DNA of 5,594 nt from the NCBI GenBank assembly GCA_964404395.1, contig CAYOKA010000145.1, positions 1-5,594 of the forward strand, given 5' to 3'. This stretch comes from JAAYBT01 sp964404395 (GTDB lineage Bacteria > Bacillota > Clostridia > Acetivibrionales > DTU013). A program made the position numbers and the translations under genes. Under the pieces are notes generated by a model. It worked only from the letters and a program-made list of their open reading frames with translations, was not told the origin of the DNA and made no database searches. Below are positions 1-5,589 of this stretch, in pieces (the first letter of the stretch is position 1; each line of letters starts with the position of its first letter).

Positions 1-17
1 GCGGCTGAATAATTGCC

Positions 18-46
18 TTGACAATGCTGGTATTAGTTAGTATAAT
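18..46 (+). promoter_or_regulatory. Consensus sigma-A promoter of the DUF177-rpmF unit
   Basis: A perfect -35 hexamer TTGACA (18-23) and a perfect -10 hexamer TATAAT (41-46) are separated by exactly 17 bases, the ideal arrangement for the housekeeping sigma factor. Transcription would start near 53-54, giving a leader of only about 23 bases before the ATG at 77. The Shine-Dalgarno AAGGGG (64-69) sits inside that leader. Such a strong match suits high expression of a ribosomal protein gene. Confidence 0.88.
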
Positions 47-50
47 AACT
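35..50. repeat. Short inverted repeat over the -10 box
   Basis: AGTTA (35-39) and TAACT (46-50) form a 5-base inverted repeat with a 6-base centre, overlapping the -10 hexamer of the first promoter. This is a possible operator position. It does not match the FapR operator well, and AT-rich promoter DNA produces such short palindromes by chance, so it is recorded as a weak candidate only. Confidence 0.2.
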
Positions 51-76
51 TTTGTTGCAGTTTAAGGGGTAGACTT

Positions 77-568
77 ATGAAGGTTGATGTATCAGATATT
101 ATAAGGGTTAATGGCGCTTCAATGCAGGTGGGCTTCGAAGAAGAACCTTCTGAAAAGACGCTTGTTGGCGGCTGTGTAATAGATGACAAAGTCAAGTTTT
201 TAGGTACGTTGACCAATGAATTGGGTAGTTTGCATTTAGAAGGTCGTTTGCAGTTGAAGTATAGCTATGATTGCTACCGTTGTCTCGGATTAGCGAGCAA
301 AGACCTCGATATTAGGGTAAGCGAGAGCTTTATCAGCAGTGACGATGCAGAGCAGGCCAATATGTACCCTTTTGAAGAAAAAACACTTGACACTGACAAA
401 GCACTTCGTGATAGTATTATTTTGAACCTTCCCATGAAGAACTTATGCTCGGAAGAATGCAAGGGCTTATGTGAAAAATGCGGAGCGAACCTTAATGAAA
501 TGCAATGTGGATGTGTCGATGATATGATCGATCCTCGTTTGGAAGGTCTAAAAAAGTTTTTCGAATAA
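77..568 (+). CDS. DUF177 (YceD family) protein, large-subunit rRNA accumulation factor
   Basis: A 163-residue protein of the DUF177/YceD family, almost always encoded directly upstream of rpmF, as here. Bacterial and plant members are linked to accumulation or processing of 23S rRNA; the molecular activity is not settled. Visible hallmarks are a C-x2-C pair (C66, C69) in the middle and the family signature near the C-terminus, LNLP followed by a cysteine cluster (C124, C128, C132, C135, C144, C146) with the sequence GLCEKCGANLN (130-140). The cysteine set looks able to bind zinc; that is inference. The acidic segment around 83-107 is typical of the variable middle part. Length is normal for Firmicutes. 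The ATG follows AAGGGG (64-69) by 7 bases. It is co-transcribed with rpmF, whose start lies 32 bases downstream. No signal peptide or membrane segment is seen, so it should act in the cytoplasm. Confidence 0.9.
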   Translation: MKVDVSDIIRVNGASMQVGFEEEPSEKTLVGGCVIDDKVKFLGTLTNELGSLHLEGRLQLKYSYDCYRCLGLASKDLDIRVSESFISSDDAEQANMYPFEEKTLDTDKALRDSIILNLPMKNLCSEECKGLCEKCGANLNEMQCGCVDDMIDPRLEGLKKFFE

Positions 569-600
569 TAGATATACGCTTTACCAGGGAGGTGTAAAAT

Positions 601-786
601 ATGGCAAACCCGAAACGTAAATGGTCAAAAGCCAGAACAGGGAAAAGAAGGTCTCAGTGGAAACTGTCACAGCCGAATTTAGTCAGCTGCCCACAGTGTC
701 ATACATTGAAAGCTCCTCACATCGTTTGCAAAGAGTGCGGATATTATGGCGGAAAAGAAGTCATTAAAGAAGCAGTTGCTAAATAA
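601..786 (+). CDS. rpmF: 50S ribosomal protein bL32, zinc-binding form
   Basis: A 61-residue basic protein with the bL32 opening MANPKRKWSKARTGKRR and the conserved QWKL (19-22). It is a structural component of the 50S subunit. Four cysteines in two C-x2-C pairs (C30/C33 and C43/C46) show it is the zinc-ribbon (C+) form rather than the cysteine-free paralogue some Firmicutes switch to under zinc limitation. Length is normal. A strong Shine-Dalgarno AGGGAGGTG (586-594) lies 6 bases before the ATG. It is the second and last gene of a two-gene unit with the DUF177 protein, followed by an intrinsic terminator 36 bases after the stop. The fapR, plsX and acpP genes that often follow rpmF in Firmicutes are absent here. 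Confidence 0.96.
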   Translation: MANPKRKWSKARTGKRRSQWKLSQPNLVSCPQCHTLKAPHIVCKECGYYGGKEVIKEAVAK

Positions 787-822
787 TACGATGTAAATAT
801 GGATTGATATACTGTATAGGAG

Positions 823-853
823 AAAGAGGCTGTCTGGAATGACGGCCTTTTTT
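823..853 (+). terminator. Intrinsic terminator after rpmF
   Basis: GGCTGTC (828-834) pairs with GACGGCC (841-847) across a 6-base loop, with one G-U wobble. The stem extends outward through A-T pairs and one G-U into the T run at 848-853. The run of six T directly after the GC-rich stem is the classic Rho-independent layout. It separates the DUF177-rpmF unit from the DUF512-der-plsY-gpsA group, although read-through is possible. Confidence 0.85.
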
Positions 854-865
854 AGTTGTATCCCC

Positions 866-921
866 GGCTATGTGCCCGGTGGGCGCAAGCTAAAGGATAG
901 AGCCATCTGTGCAGCACATAG
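866..921 (+). promoter_or_regulatory. Candidate structured leader with competing helices before the DUF512 gene
   Basis: This GC-rich stretch lies between the rpmF terminator and the DUF512 start and holds several pairings that cannot all form together. CTATGTGC (868-875) is perfectly complementary to GCACATAG (914-921), whose last two bases belong to the Shine-Dalgarno. GTGCCC (872-877) can instead fold locally with GGGCGC (881-886) around a GGT loop. GGCT (866-869) can pair with AGCC (901-904), and TGTG (908-911) with CACA (915-918). The layout could control ribosome access. It matches no riboswitch class I can recognise, so a regulatory role is inference. I see no convincing sigma-A promoter between the terminator and the gene. 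Confidence 0.35.
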
Positions 922-927
922 GAGGTG
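920..927 (+). promoter_or_regulatory. Ribosome-binding site fixing the DUF512 start
   Basis: AGGAGGTG is a near-perfect Shine-Dalgarno placed 5 bases before the ATG at 933. An in-frame GTG at 909 lies upstream of this site and has no Shine-Dalgarno of its own, so translation should begin at 933. Confidence 0.85.
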
Positions 928-932
928 TTGTC

Positions 933-2273
933 ATGAATAAGGATCGCATTGTAATAAGCGGAGTGGACCCGGATAGCGCAGCAATGGATGCGGGAATAGA
1001 GCCTGGCGATTTTTTGTTGTCCATAAATGGACAAAGAGTTATAGACATCTTCGACTATCGTTTTCTGACCACCGATAGTAGGCTGCTAATAGAAATCGAA
1101 AAAGCTGATGGGGACATTTGGGAGATAGAGGTTGATAAGGATGAATACGAGGATCTGGGTATGGAGTTCGAGGATCCATTGATATCAGAAGCGAGAAGCT
1201 GCACTAATAATTGTGTATTTTGCTTTATTGACCAGTTACCAAAGAACATGCGAGAGACTGTCTATTTCAAGGATGATGATTCAAGATTGTCTTTCCTTTC
1301 CGGGAATTATGTTACATTGACGAACATGAAAAGGGATGAGCTGGATAGAATCATTAGATATAGGATGACTCCGGTTAATGTATCGGTTCATGCTACAAAT
1401 CCGCAGCTACGCAGGAAGATGCTGAGAAATCGATTTGCCGGGGATGTGCTTGAGAAAATTGAGATCCTGACCAAGGGTGGAATTGCCGTAAATACACAGA
1501 TTGTTCTGTGTAAGGGTCTGAATGACGGAGCGCAGTTGGATAGAACCATAAAGGAACTTTCAGAGTATCATCCGGGGGTTGCCAGCATTTCAGTGGTGCC
1601 CGTTGGATTGACAAAATGGAGGGAAGGACTTTACCGGTTGGAGCCCTTTGACCAAAAGGATGCTGCTGATGTATTGGAGCAAGTGGGAAGATGGCAACAG
1701 AATCTTTTGAAGGAGCTTGGTACAAGGCTGGTGTATTTGGCAGATGAATTATATATTAAGGCTGGCGTGGAGCTACCTCAGTATAGTGAATACGAGGATT
1801 TTCCACAAATAGAAAATGGTGTTGGCCTGATGACACTGCTGCTATATGAGTTTGATGAATACATGAAGAAGCATTCAAAAGCTTTGGACGATTTTTGCTC
1901 AAGCTGGGCTGGGAGCAGAACGGTAAGCATTGCAACAGGCACATGTGCATTTGAGCATATAAAAGAATTGGCACAAATACTGGGAAAAAGGTATAATAAT
2001 TTAAAGATACATACTTATCCTATAAAGAATGATTTTTTTGGAGAAAATGTTACTGTAACAGGGCTTTTGACAGGCAGTGACATATTTGCTCAGCTTAAGG
2101 ACAAGGAGCTGGGAAGCGAGCTGTTATTGTCCGAAAGCATGTTAAGGTCAGGTGAGGATATGTTTTTGGATGATTACACTGTGGAGGGTCTTAGTAACAA
2201 ACTGAACAAAAGGGTAACCATAGTGGAAAACAGCGGTGAGGATTTTATTAGAAAGATTCTTGGATTATTATGA
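933..2273 (+). CDS. PDZ-like / radical SAM / DUF512 protein, function unknown
   Basis: A 446-residue protein with three parts. Residues about 1-65 resemble a PDZ domain (SGVDPDSAAMDAGIEPGD, then INGQRV). Residues about 85-300 are a radical-SAM-like barrel with the cluster motif C90-x3-C94-x2-C97, embedded in the family signature FCFIDQLP, DDDSRLSFLSGNY and TLTN. The C-terminal DUF512 part carries the hallmarks ADELYIKAG (270-278), DFPQIENGVGL (289-299), LLTGSD and LRSGEDMFLDD. The three cysteines should hold a 4Fe-4S cluster that cleaves S-adenosylmethionine; substrate and product are unknown for the family. A related cyanobacterial family is annotated only as a putative FeS oxidoreductase. 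The motifs I know are intact and length is normal. The start is set by AGGAGGTG at 920-927. The stop lies 17 bases before der, which suggests co-transcription. No signal peptide or membrane segment is visible, so it should be cytoplasmic. Confidence 0.9.
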   Translation: MNKDRIVISGVDPDSAAMDAGIEPGDFLLSINGQRVIDIFDYRFLTTDSRLLIEIEKADGDIWEIEVDKDEYEDLGMEFEDPLISEARSCTNNCVFCFIDQLPKNMRETVYFKDDDSRLSFLSGNYVTLTNMKRDELDRIIRYRMTPVNVSVHATNPQLRRKMLRNRFAGDVLEKIEILTKGGIAVNTQIVLCKGLNDGAQLDRTIKELSEYHPGVASISVVPVGLTKWREGLYRLEPFDQKDAADVLEQVGRWQQNLLKELGTRLVYLADELYIKAGVELPQYSEYEDFPQIENGVGLMTLLLYEFDEYMKKHSKALDDFCSSWAGSRTVSIATGTCAFEHIKELAQILGKRYNNLKIHTYPIKNDFFGENVTVTGLLTGSDIFAQLKDKELGSELLLSESMLRSGEDMFLDDYTVEGLSNKLNKRVTIVENSGEDFIRKILGLL

Positions 2274-2275
2274 CT

Positions 2276-2284
2276 GGAGAGGTG
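2276..2284 (+). promoter_or_regulatory. Ribosome-binding site supporting the TTG start of der
   Basis: GGAGAGGTG ends 6 bases before a TTG at 2291. The encoded protein from there begins AKPVVAIVGRPNVGKS, exactly where Der proteins normally begin, and no ATG or GTG is available nearby in frame. The TTG is therefore the start codon. Confidence 0.85.
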
Positions 2285-2290
2285 AACTGA

Positions 2291-3616
2291 TTGGCGAAGC
2301 CGGTTGTAGCAATAGTAGGAAGGCCAAATGTGGGCAAGTCCACATTTTTCAATTATATTTGTGGTAAAAGGATTTCTATTGTGGAGGGTACGCCCGGTGT
2401 AACACGGGATAGAATATATGCCGAGGCAGAATGGAGAAACAGGAAATTTACCTTGATTGACACAGGCGGTATCGAAGCTAATACTAAGGACGAAATATTA
2501 CAACAGATGCGAAGACAAGCAGAGGTTGCCGTTGATATGGCGGATGTTATCGTGTTTTTGGTTGATGTTAAAGGTGGCGTTACAGCATCGGATAATGAGA
2601 TCGCAGCGATGCTTCGAAAATCGGAGAAGCCGGTTATTGTTGCGGTGAATAAGGTGGATAACATAGGGGATCCGCCGGTTGAGATCTATGAGTTTTACAA
2701 CCTTGCCATGGGTGATGTGATAGCTGTTTCTTCTATTCATGGGCTCGGTATGGGTGATCTGCTGGATGAGGTTTTTAAGTATTTCCCCGAGGAGAAGGAT
2801 GAGGAATACGAAGAGGATGTTATTAAGGTTGCTGTCATAGGGAAGCCCAATTCAGGTAAATCTTCATTGATCAACAGGGTTATGGGAGAAGAGCGGGTAA
2901 TCGTAAGTGATATCCCGGGAACGACCAGAGATGCTGTTGATACCTACTATGAGGTTGACGATGACAAATATGTTTTGATTGATACTGCAGGCATACGAAG
3001 GCAGAGCAAGATAAACGAAAAGATTGAGAAGTACAGCACGCTACGCTCATGGAATGCTATTGAAAGGGCAGATGTGTGTGTGATAATGATAGACGCCCAG
3101 GATGGTGTGACTGAGCAGGATACGAAGATTGCCGGTTATGCCCACGAACAGGGCAAGGCTTCTATAATTGTCGTGAACAAGTGGGACTTGGTTGAAAAGG
3201 AGACAGGGACGCTGGAGGAATACCGACAAAAGGTGATTGGTAAGCTGGCGTTCATGCAATATGCGCCTATTTTGTTTATCTCAGTTAAGACGGGACAGAG
3301 AGTAAACAAGCTGTTTGAGCTTGTGAAGTTCGTAAATGATCAGGCATGTCTCAGGATTTCCACCGGCATGCTGAATGATTTACTGAATGAGGCAACAGCA
3401 ATGGTACAGCCGCCTTCCGATAAGGGCAAGAGGCTTAAGCTGTATTATGCTACCCAATCAGCTGTTAAGCCACCGACCTTTGTTATTTTCGTAAACAAGA
3501 TAGATTTATTTCATTATTCCTATGAGAGGTATATTGAGAATCAGCTTAGAAGAAGCTATGGCTTTGAAGGGACACCGATTAGATTTATACATAGGGAGCG
3601 CGATAGAGAAACATAG
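2291..3616 (+). CDS. der: Ribosome-assembly GTPase Der (EngA)
   Basis: A 441-residue protein with two consecutive GTPase domains and a C-terminal KH-like domain, the architecture unique to Der, an essential GTPase for late assembly of the 50S subunit. Domain 1 shows the P-loop GRPNVGKST (10-18), the switch threonine region TPGVTRD (34-40), DTGG (57-60) and NKVD (120-123). An acidic linker (about 166-176) leads to domain 2 with GKPNSGKSS (184-192), PGTTRD (209-214), DTAG (231-234) and NKWD (296-299). The KH-like domain spans roughly 355-441, with PPTFVIFVN (394-402) and the usual ending GTPIRFIHRERDR. All nucleotide-binding motifs are intact and length is typical. Translation starts at TTG. 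It lies 17 bases after the DUF512 gene and 62 bases before plsY, with no terminator between. The protein is cytoplasmic and ribosome-associated. Confidence 0.97.
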   Translation: MAKPVVAIVGRPNVGKSTFFNYICGKRISIVEGTPGVTRDRIYAEAEWRNRKFTLIDTGGIEANTKDEILQQMRRQAEVAVDMADVIVFLVDVKGGVTASDNEIAAMLRKSEKPVIVAVNKVDNIGDPPVEIYEFYNLAMGDVIAVSSIHGLGMGDLLDEVFKYFPEEKDEEYEEDVIKVAVIGKPNSGKSSLINRVMGEERVIVSDIPGTTRDAVDTYYEVDDDKYVLIDTAGIRRQSKINEKIEKYSTLRSWNAIERADVCVIMIDAQDGVTEQDTKIAGYAHEQGKASIIVVNKWDLVEKETGTLEEYRQKVIGKLAFMQYAPILFISVKTGQRVNKLFELVKFVNDQACLRISTGMLNDLLNEATAMVQPPSDKGKRLKLYYATQSAVKPPTFVIFVNKIDLFHYSYERYIENQLRRSYGFEGTPIRFIHRERDRET

Positions 3617-3666
3617 AGGCAAGGTATCGGTAGGTTATAAGTGGATGGTAGAGGCAGATGTGGGAT

Positions 3667-3671
3667 GGGGG
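3667..3671 (+). promoter_or_regulatory. Weak G-rich ribosome-binding site of plsY
   Basis: A run of five G lies 7 bases before the ATG at 3679, within a G-rich stretch. It pairs less well with the 16S tail than the sites of most neighbours. An in-frame ATG at 3658 has AGAGG only 3 bases upstream and would add MWDGGWS, which does not resemble PlsY N-termini, so 3679 is preferred. The choice is not certain. Confidence 0.5.
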
Positions 3672-3678
3672 ATGGAGC

Positions 3679-4419
3679 ATGGATTTTCGACTAATACTGG
3701 CTGTTGTAATTGGATATTTGCTGGGAAGCCTAAATAGCTCTCTTATCGTGGGCAAATTTTACGGGGTTGATATCAGGCATCATGGCAGCGGTAACGCCGG
3801 GATGACGAACACCATGAGGACTCTGGGAAAGAAAGCTGCACTCTTTGTTATCCTGGGCGATGTTACCAAGGGTATTCTGGCTTATTTAGCGGGCTATTTG
3901 ATATGCGGAGGAAACCCCCAAGGCGCTTTCGGCGGTATGCTGGCGGGTACAGCGGCTATTTTGGGACATATCTGGCCTGTGTTTTTCGGTTTCAAGGGTG
4001 GAAAAGGTGTATTGACAACGTTAGCAGTCCTATTGATGATCGACTGGCCAATTGCTTTTGGAATGCTGGGCGTTTTTATTATTATAGTGCTCTTGACGAG
4101 GTATGTTTCACTGGGTTCTATTATTGCGGCTTTTCTTCTTCCCATTGCGGCGATTGTGTTTGGAAGAGATATTGAAGCAATAATACTATTTGGCATTATT
4201 GCCGCCTTACTTATTATTAAGCATCATTCAAATATTAGGCGATTACTTAAAGGAACAGAATCCAGATTTCCCCTTAAGAAGAAGGCAGATATAAAGGCTA
4301 ATGCAGAGGATGATGGAAAGACGGGCGTGAAAAAGGATGCTGAGGCTGATAAGCAGACAGATCCCAAAATGGCTAAAGCAGGCACAGACGGCATAAGCGC
4401 AAGCAGACGCAGACACTAA
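3679..4419 (+). CDS. plsY: Acyl-phosphate:glycerol-3-phosphate acyltransferase PlsY, with a long charged C-terminal tail
   Basis: A 246-residue integral membrane protein that transfers the acyl group from acyl-phosphate to sn-glycerol-3-phosphate, the first acylation in phospholipid synthesis. The core has hydrophobic segments near 4-24, 52-76, 83-103, 110-140 and 145-180. All three active-site motifs are present: GSGNAGMTNTMR (36-47), GHIWPVFFGFKGGKGV (96-111) and HHSNIRRLLKGTE (182-194). The family usually ends near residue 200. Here a Lys/Asp/Ala-rich hydrophilic tail of about 46-50 residues follows and finishes abruptly in SRRRH. DNA under the end of the tail is repetitive and the repeats run past the stop. 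The start at 3679 places the first membrane helix immediately after the initiator, as is normal for the family. The partner PlsX, which makes acyl-phosphate, is not encoded here. GpsA, which makes the other substrate, is the next gene. Confidence 0.94.
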   Translation: MDFRLILAVVIGYLLGSLNSSLIVGKFYGVDIRHHGSGNAGMTNTMRTLGKKAALFVILGDVTKGILAYLAGYLICGGNPQGAFGGMLAGTAAILGHIWPVFFGFKGGKGVLTTLAVLLMIDWPIAFGMLGVFIIIVLLTRYVSLGSIIAAFLLPIAAIVFGRDIEAIILFGIIAALLIIKHHSNIRRLLKGTESRFPLKKKADIKANAEDDGKTGVKKDAEADKQTDPKMAKAGTDGISASRRRH

Positions 4420-4484
4420 AGAGACGTAAAAGCAGACGCAGACGCTAAAGAGATGTAGAAGGCAGACGTGCAGACTGACGTGCC
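4402..4484 (+). repeat. Imperfect tandem repeats across the plsY stop codon
   Basis: Two adjacent units of 29 bases (4402-4430 and 4431-4459) agree at 26 of 29 positions, each built on AGCAGACGCAGAC then CTAAAGAGA. A third, more diverged GCAGAC-based copy (about 4460-4484) follows. Weaker relatives (for example at 4378-4401 and 4353-4362) lie upstream inside plsY. The doublet GCAGACGCAGAC starts at 4403 and 4432, and the third GCAGAC at 4462, so spacings are 29 and 30. The plsY stop TAA (4417-4419) falls inside the first unit. The third copy can also fold into a weak hairpin (4461-4464 with 4481-4484, 4467-4469 with 4478-4480), but no T run follows, so it is not a convincing terminator. The rest of the gap up to gpsA (4485-4528) shows nothing else I can support. 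Confidence 0.8.
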
Positions 4485-4543
4485 GAATTAATTTGCGATG
4501 ATTGATACGTACAAAAAGATAAATTTCCGGAGGGTCAAAGGAT

Positions 4544-5557
4544 ATGAACATTTCCGTTATCGGCGCGGGTAGCATGGGAACAGCTCTTTCAATATTACTT
4601 GCAGGTAACGGCCACAAGGTCAAAATGTGGTCGAAGTTTAAAGACGAAGTGAATATGATTAATACAAAAAGGGAGCAGAAGGATAAGCTGCCCGGTGTAA
4701 TTATCCCCCAAAATGTCAATTGCACTGATGATCTGGATGAAACGCTCTCTTTTTCTGATGTGGTGATTCTGGTTATTCCGTCACAGACAATCAGAGCTAA
4801 TATAAAAGATATGGCATCTGTGAGCAAAGAGCCGAAAGTAATCGGCTGTTTCTCGAAAGGGTTGGAGAAGGAAAGCGGCTTGCGCATGTCGGAGGTTATA
4901 ATGCAGGAGATGCCTGATGCGACCGTAGTTGCTATGTCCGGCCCCTGTCATGCGGAGGAGCTTTCAAAGGGCATACCTACAGCATACGTGGCTGCTTCGG
5001 AGGATAGATCAGCTGCAGAGAAGATACAGGACATATTTATGTCGCCCAGATTTAGAGTTTATACAAATCCTGATATAATTGGTGTGGAGCTGGGCGGAGC
5101 CGTGAAAAATATTATAGCTCTTTGTGCAGGGATTTCCGATGGATTGGGCTATGGAGATAACACGAAAGCAGCCTTGATGACTAGAGGCATAGCGGAGATT
5201 TCCAGGCTTGGATGTGCACTTGGAGCAAAAAGGCAGACCTTTTCAGGGCTTGCCGGGATTGGCGATTTGATAGTCACCTGTACAAGCATGCACAGCCGAA
5301 ACAGGCGTGCCGGCATATTGATAGGGCAGGGAATGACGCTGGAGCAGTCACTGGCAGAAGTGAAAATGGTGGTGGAGGGTGTATATGCCACCGAGCCGGT
5401 GTACCATCTTTCGAAGAGACTTAGTATCAGTATGCCTATTACTATAGAGGCTTATAAGATTCTTTTTGACGGCAAGGATGCCGGACAAGCGGTGTCGGAT
5501 CTCATGTGCAGGGACAAGACCCATGAGCTTGAGGATGAAGACTTGGAAGGTATATGA
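4544..5557 (+). CDS. gpsA: NAD(P)H-dependent glycerol-3-phosphate dehydrogenase
   Basis: A 337-residue cytoplasmic enzyme that reduces dihydroxyacetone phosphate to sn-glycerol-3-phosphate, the backbone for phospholipids. The N-terminal Rossmann fold opens with VIGAGSMGTA (5-14), the dinucleotide-binding glycine motif. Further family signatures are FSKGLE (103-108), SGPCHAEE (132-139), the catalytic-lysine block GGAVKNIIA (184-192, K188), DGLGYGDNTKAALMTRG (199-215) and GLAGIGDLIVTC (235-246) followed by SRNRRAG. VEGVYA (278-283) and a normal C-terminus complete the fold, so the gene is full length. A strong Shine-Dalgarno GGAGGG (4529-4534) lies 9 bases before the ATG. It sits 124 bases after plsY, whose substrate it makes, on the same strand. 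The region between has repeats but no clear terminator or promoter, so co-transcription with plsY is likely but unproven. Confidence 0.97.
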   Translation: MNISVIGAGSMGTALSILLAGNGHKVKMWSKFKDEVNMINTKREQKDKLPGVIIPQNVNCTDDLDETLSFSDVVILVIPSQTIRANIKDMASVSKEPKVIGCFSKGLEKESGLRMSEVIMQEMPDATVVAMSGPCHAEELSKGIPTAYVAASEDRSAAEKIQDIFMSPRFRVYTNPDIIGVELGGAVKNIIALCAGISDGLGYGDNTKAALMTRGIAEISRLGCALGAKRQTFSGLAGIGDLIVTCTSMHSRNRRAGILIGQGMTLEQSLAEVKMVVEGVYATEPVYHLSKRLSISMPITIEAYKILFDGKDAGQAVSDLMCRDKTHELEDEDLEGI

Positions 5558-5559
5558 GC

Positions 5560-5589
5560 TTGAATTGGAACTCAACATCTTGCTATAGT
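5560..5589 (+). promoter_or_regulatory. Possible extended -10 promoter for the gene beyond the window
   Basis: TTGAAT (5560-5565, four of six consensus bases) and TATAGT (5584-5589, five of six) are 18 bases apart, and a TG at 5581-5582 gives the extended -10 form TGCTATAGT. It begins just after the gpsA stop and points right. In many Clostridia the gene after gpsA is spoIVA, which is driven by sigma-E, so the next gene must be known before this site can be trusted. Confidence 0.4.

Noticed and set aside
1..12. End of an upstream gene (reading Ala-Ala-Glu-stop)
   Set aside because: Only four codons are visible and other frames also hit stops within 40 bases, so the upstream gene cannot be supported from this window.
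805..813. TGATATACT as an extended -10 promoter before the DUF512 gene
   Set aside because: No -35 is present, and transcription would start at about 820 and run at once into the terminator at 823-853, so it could hardly express the downstream gene.
866..904. Cyclic-di-GMP-I riboswitch, suggested by GTGGGCGCAAGC resembling part of its core
   Set aside because: The essential GGGCAAA element and the downstream receptor are absent, and the spacing does not fit the class.
909..932. GTG at 909 as the start of the DUF512 protein
   Set aside because: It lies upstream of the strong AGGAGGTG (920-927), which can only serve the ATG at 933, and it adds residues not resembling the family N-terminus.
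1393..1725. Minus-strand open frame of 110 codons within the DUF512 gene
   Set aside because: It lies wholly inside a well-supported gene and has no family features.
3522..3737. Forward open frame overlapping the end of der and the start of plsY
   Set aside because: It is in a different frame from both genes, and its sequence is a frame-shifted reading of the KH-like domain and the first PlsY helix.
4492..4523. Promoter for gpsA (TTGCGA or TTGATA with GATAAA)
   Set aside because: The hexamers match poorly and the spacing is wrong (19 or 10 bases); transcription from upstream is simpler.
4243..4887. Long minus-strand open frame of 214 codons opposite the end of plsY and the start of gpsA
   Set aside because: It overlaps two clear genes, shows no recognisable domain, and is low in complexity opposite the repeats; it is a shadow frame.
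5560..5575. TTGAATT-GG-AACTCAA as an operator or terminator stem
   Set aside because: One arm position is mismatched, the centre is only two bases so it could not fold as RNA, and no T run follows.
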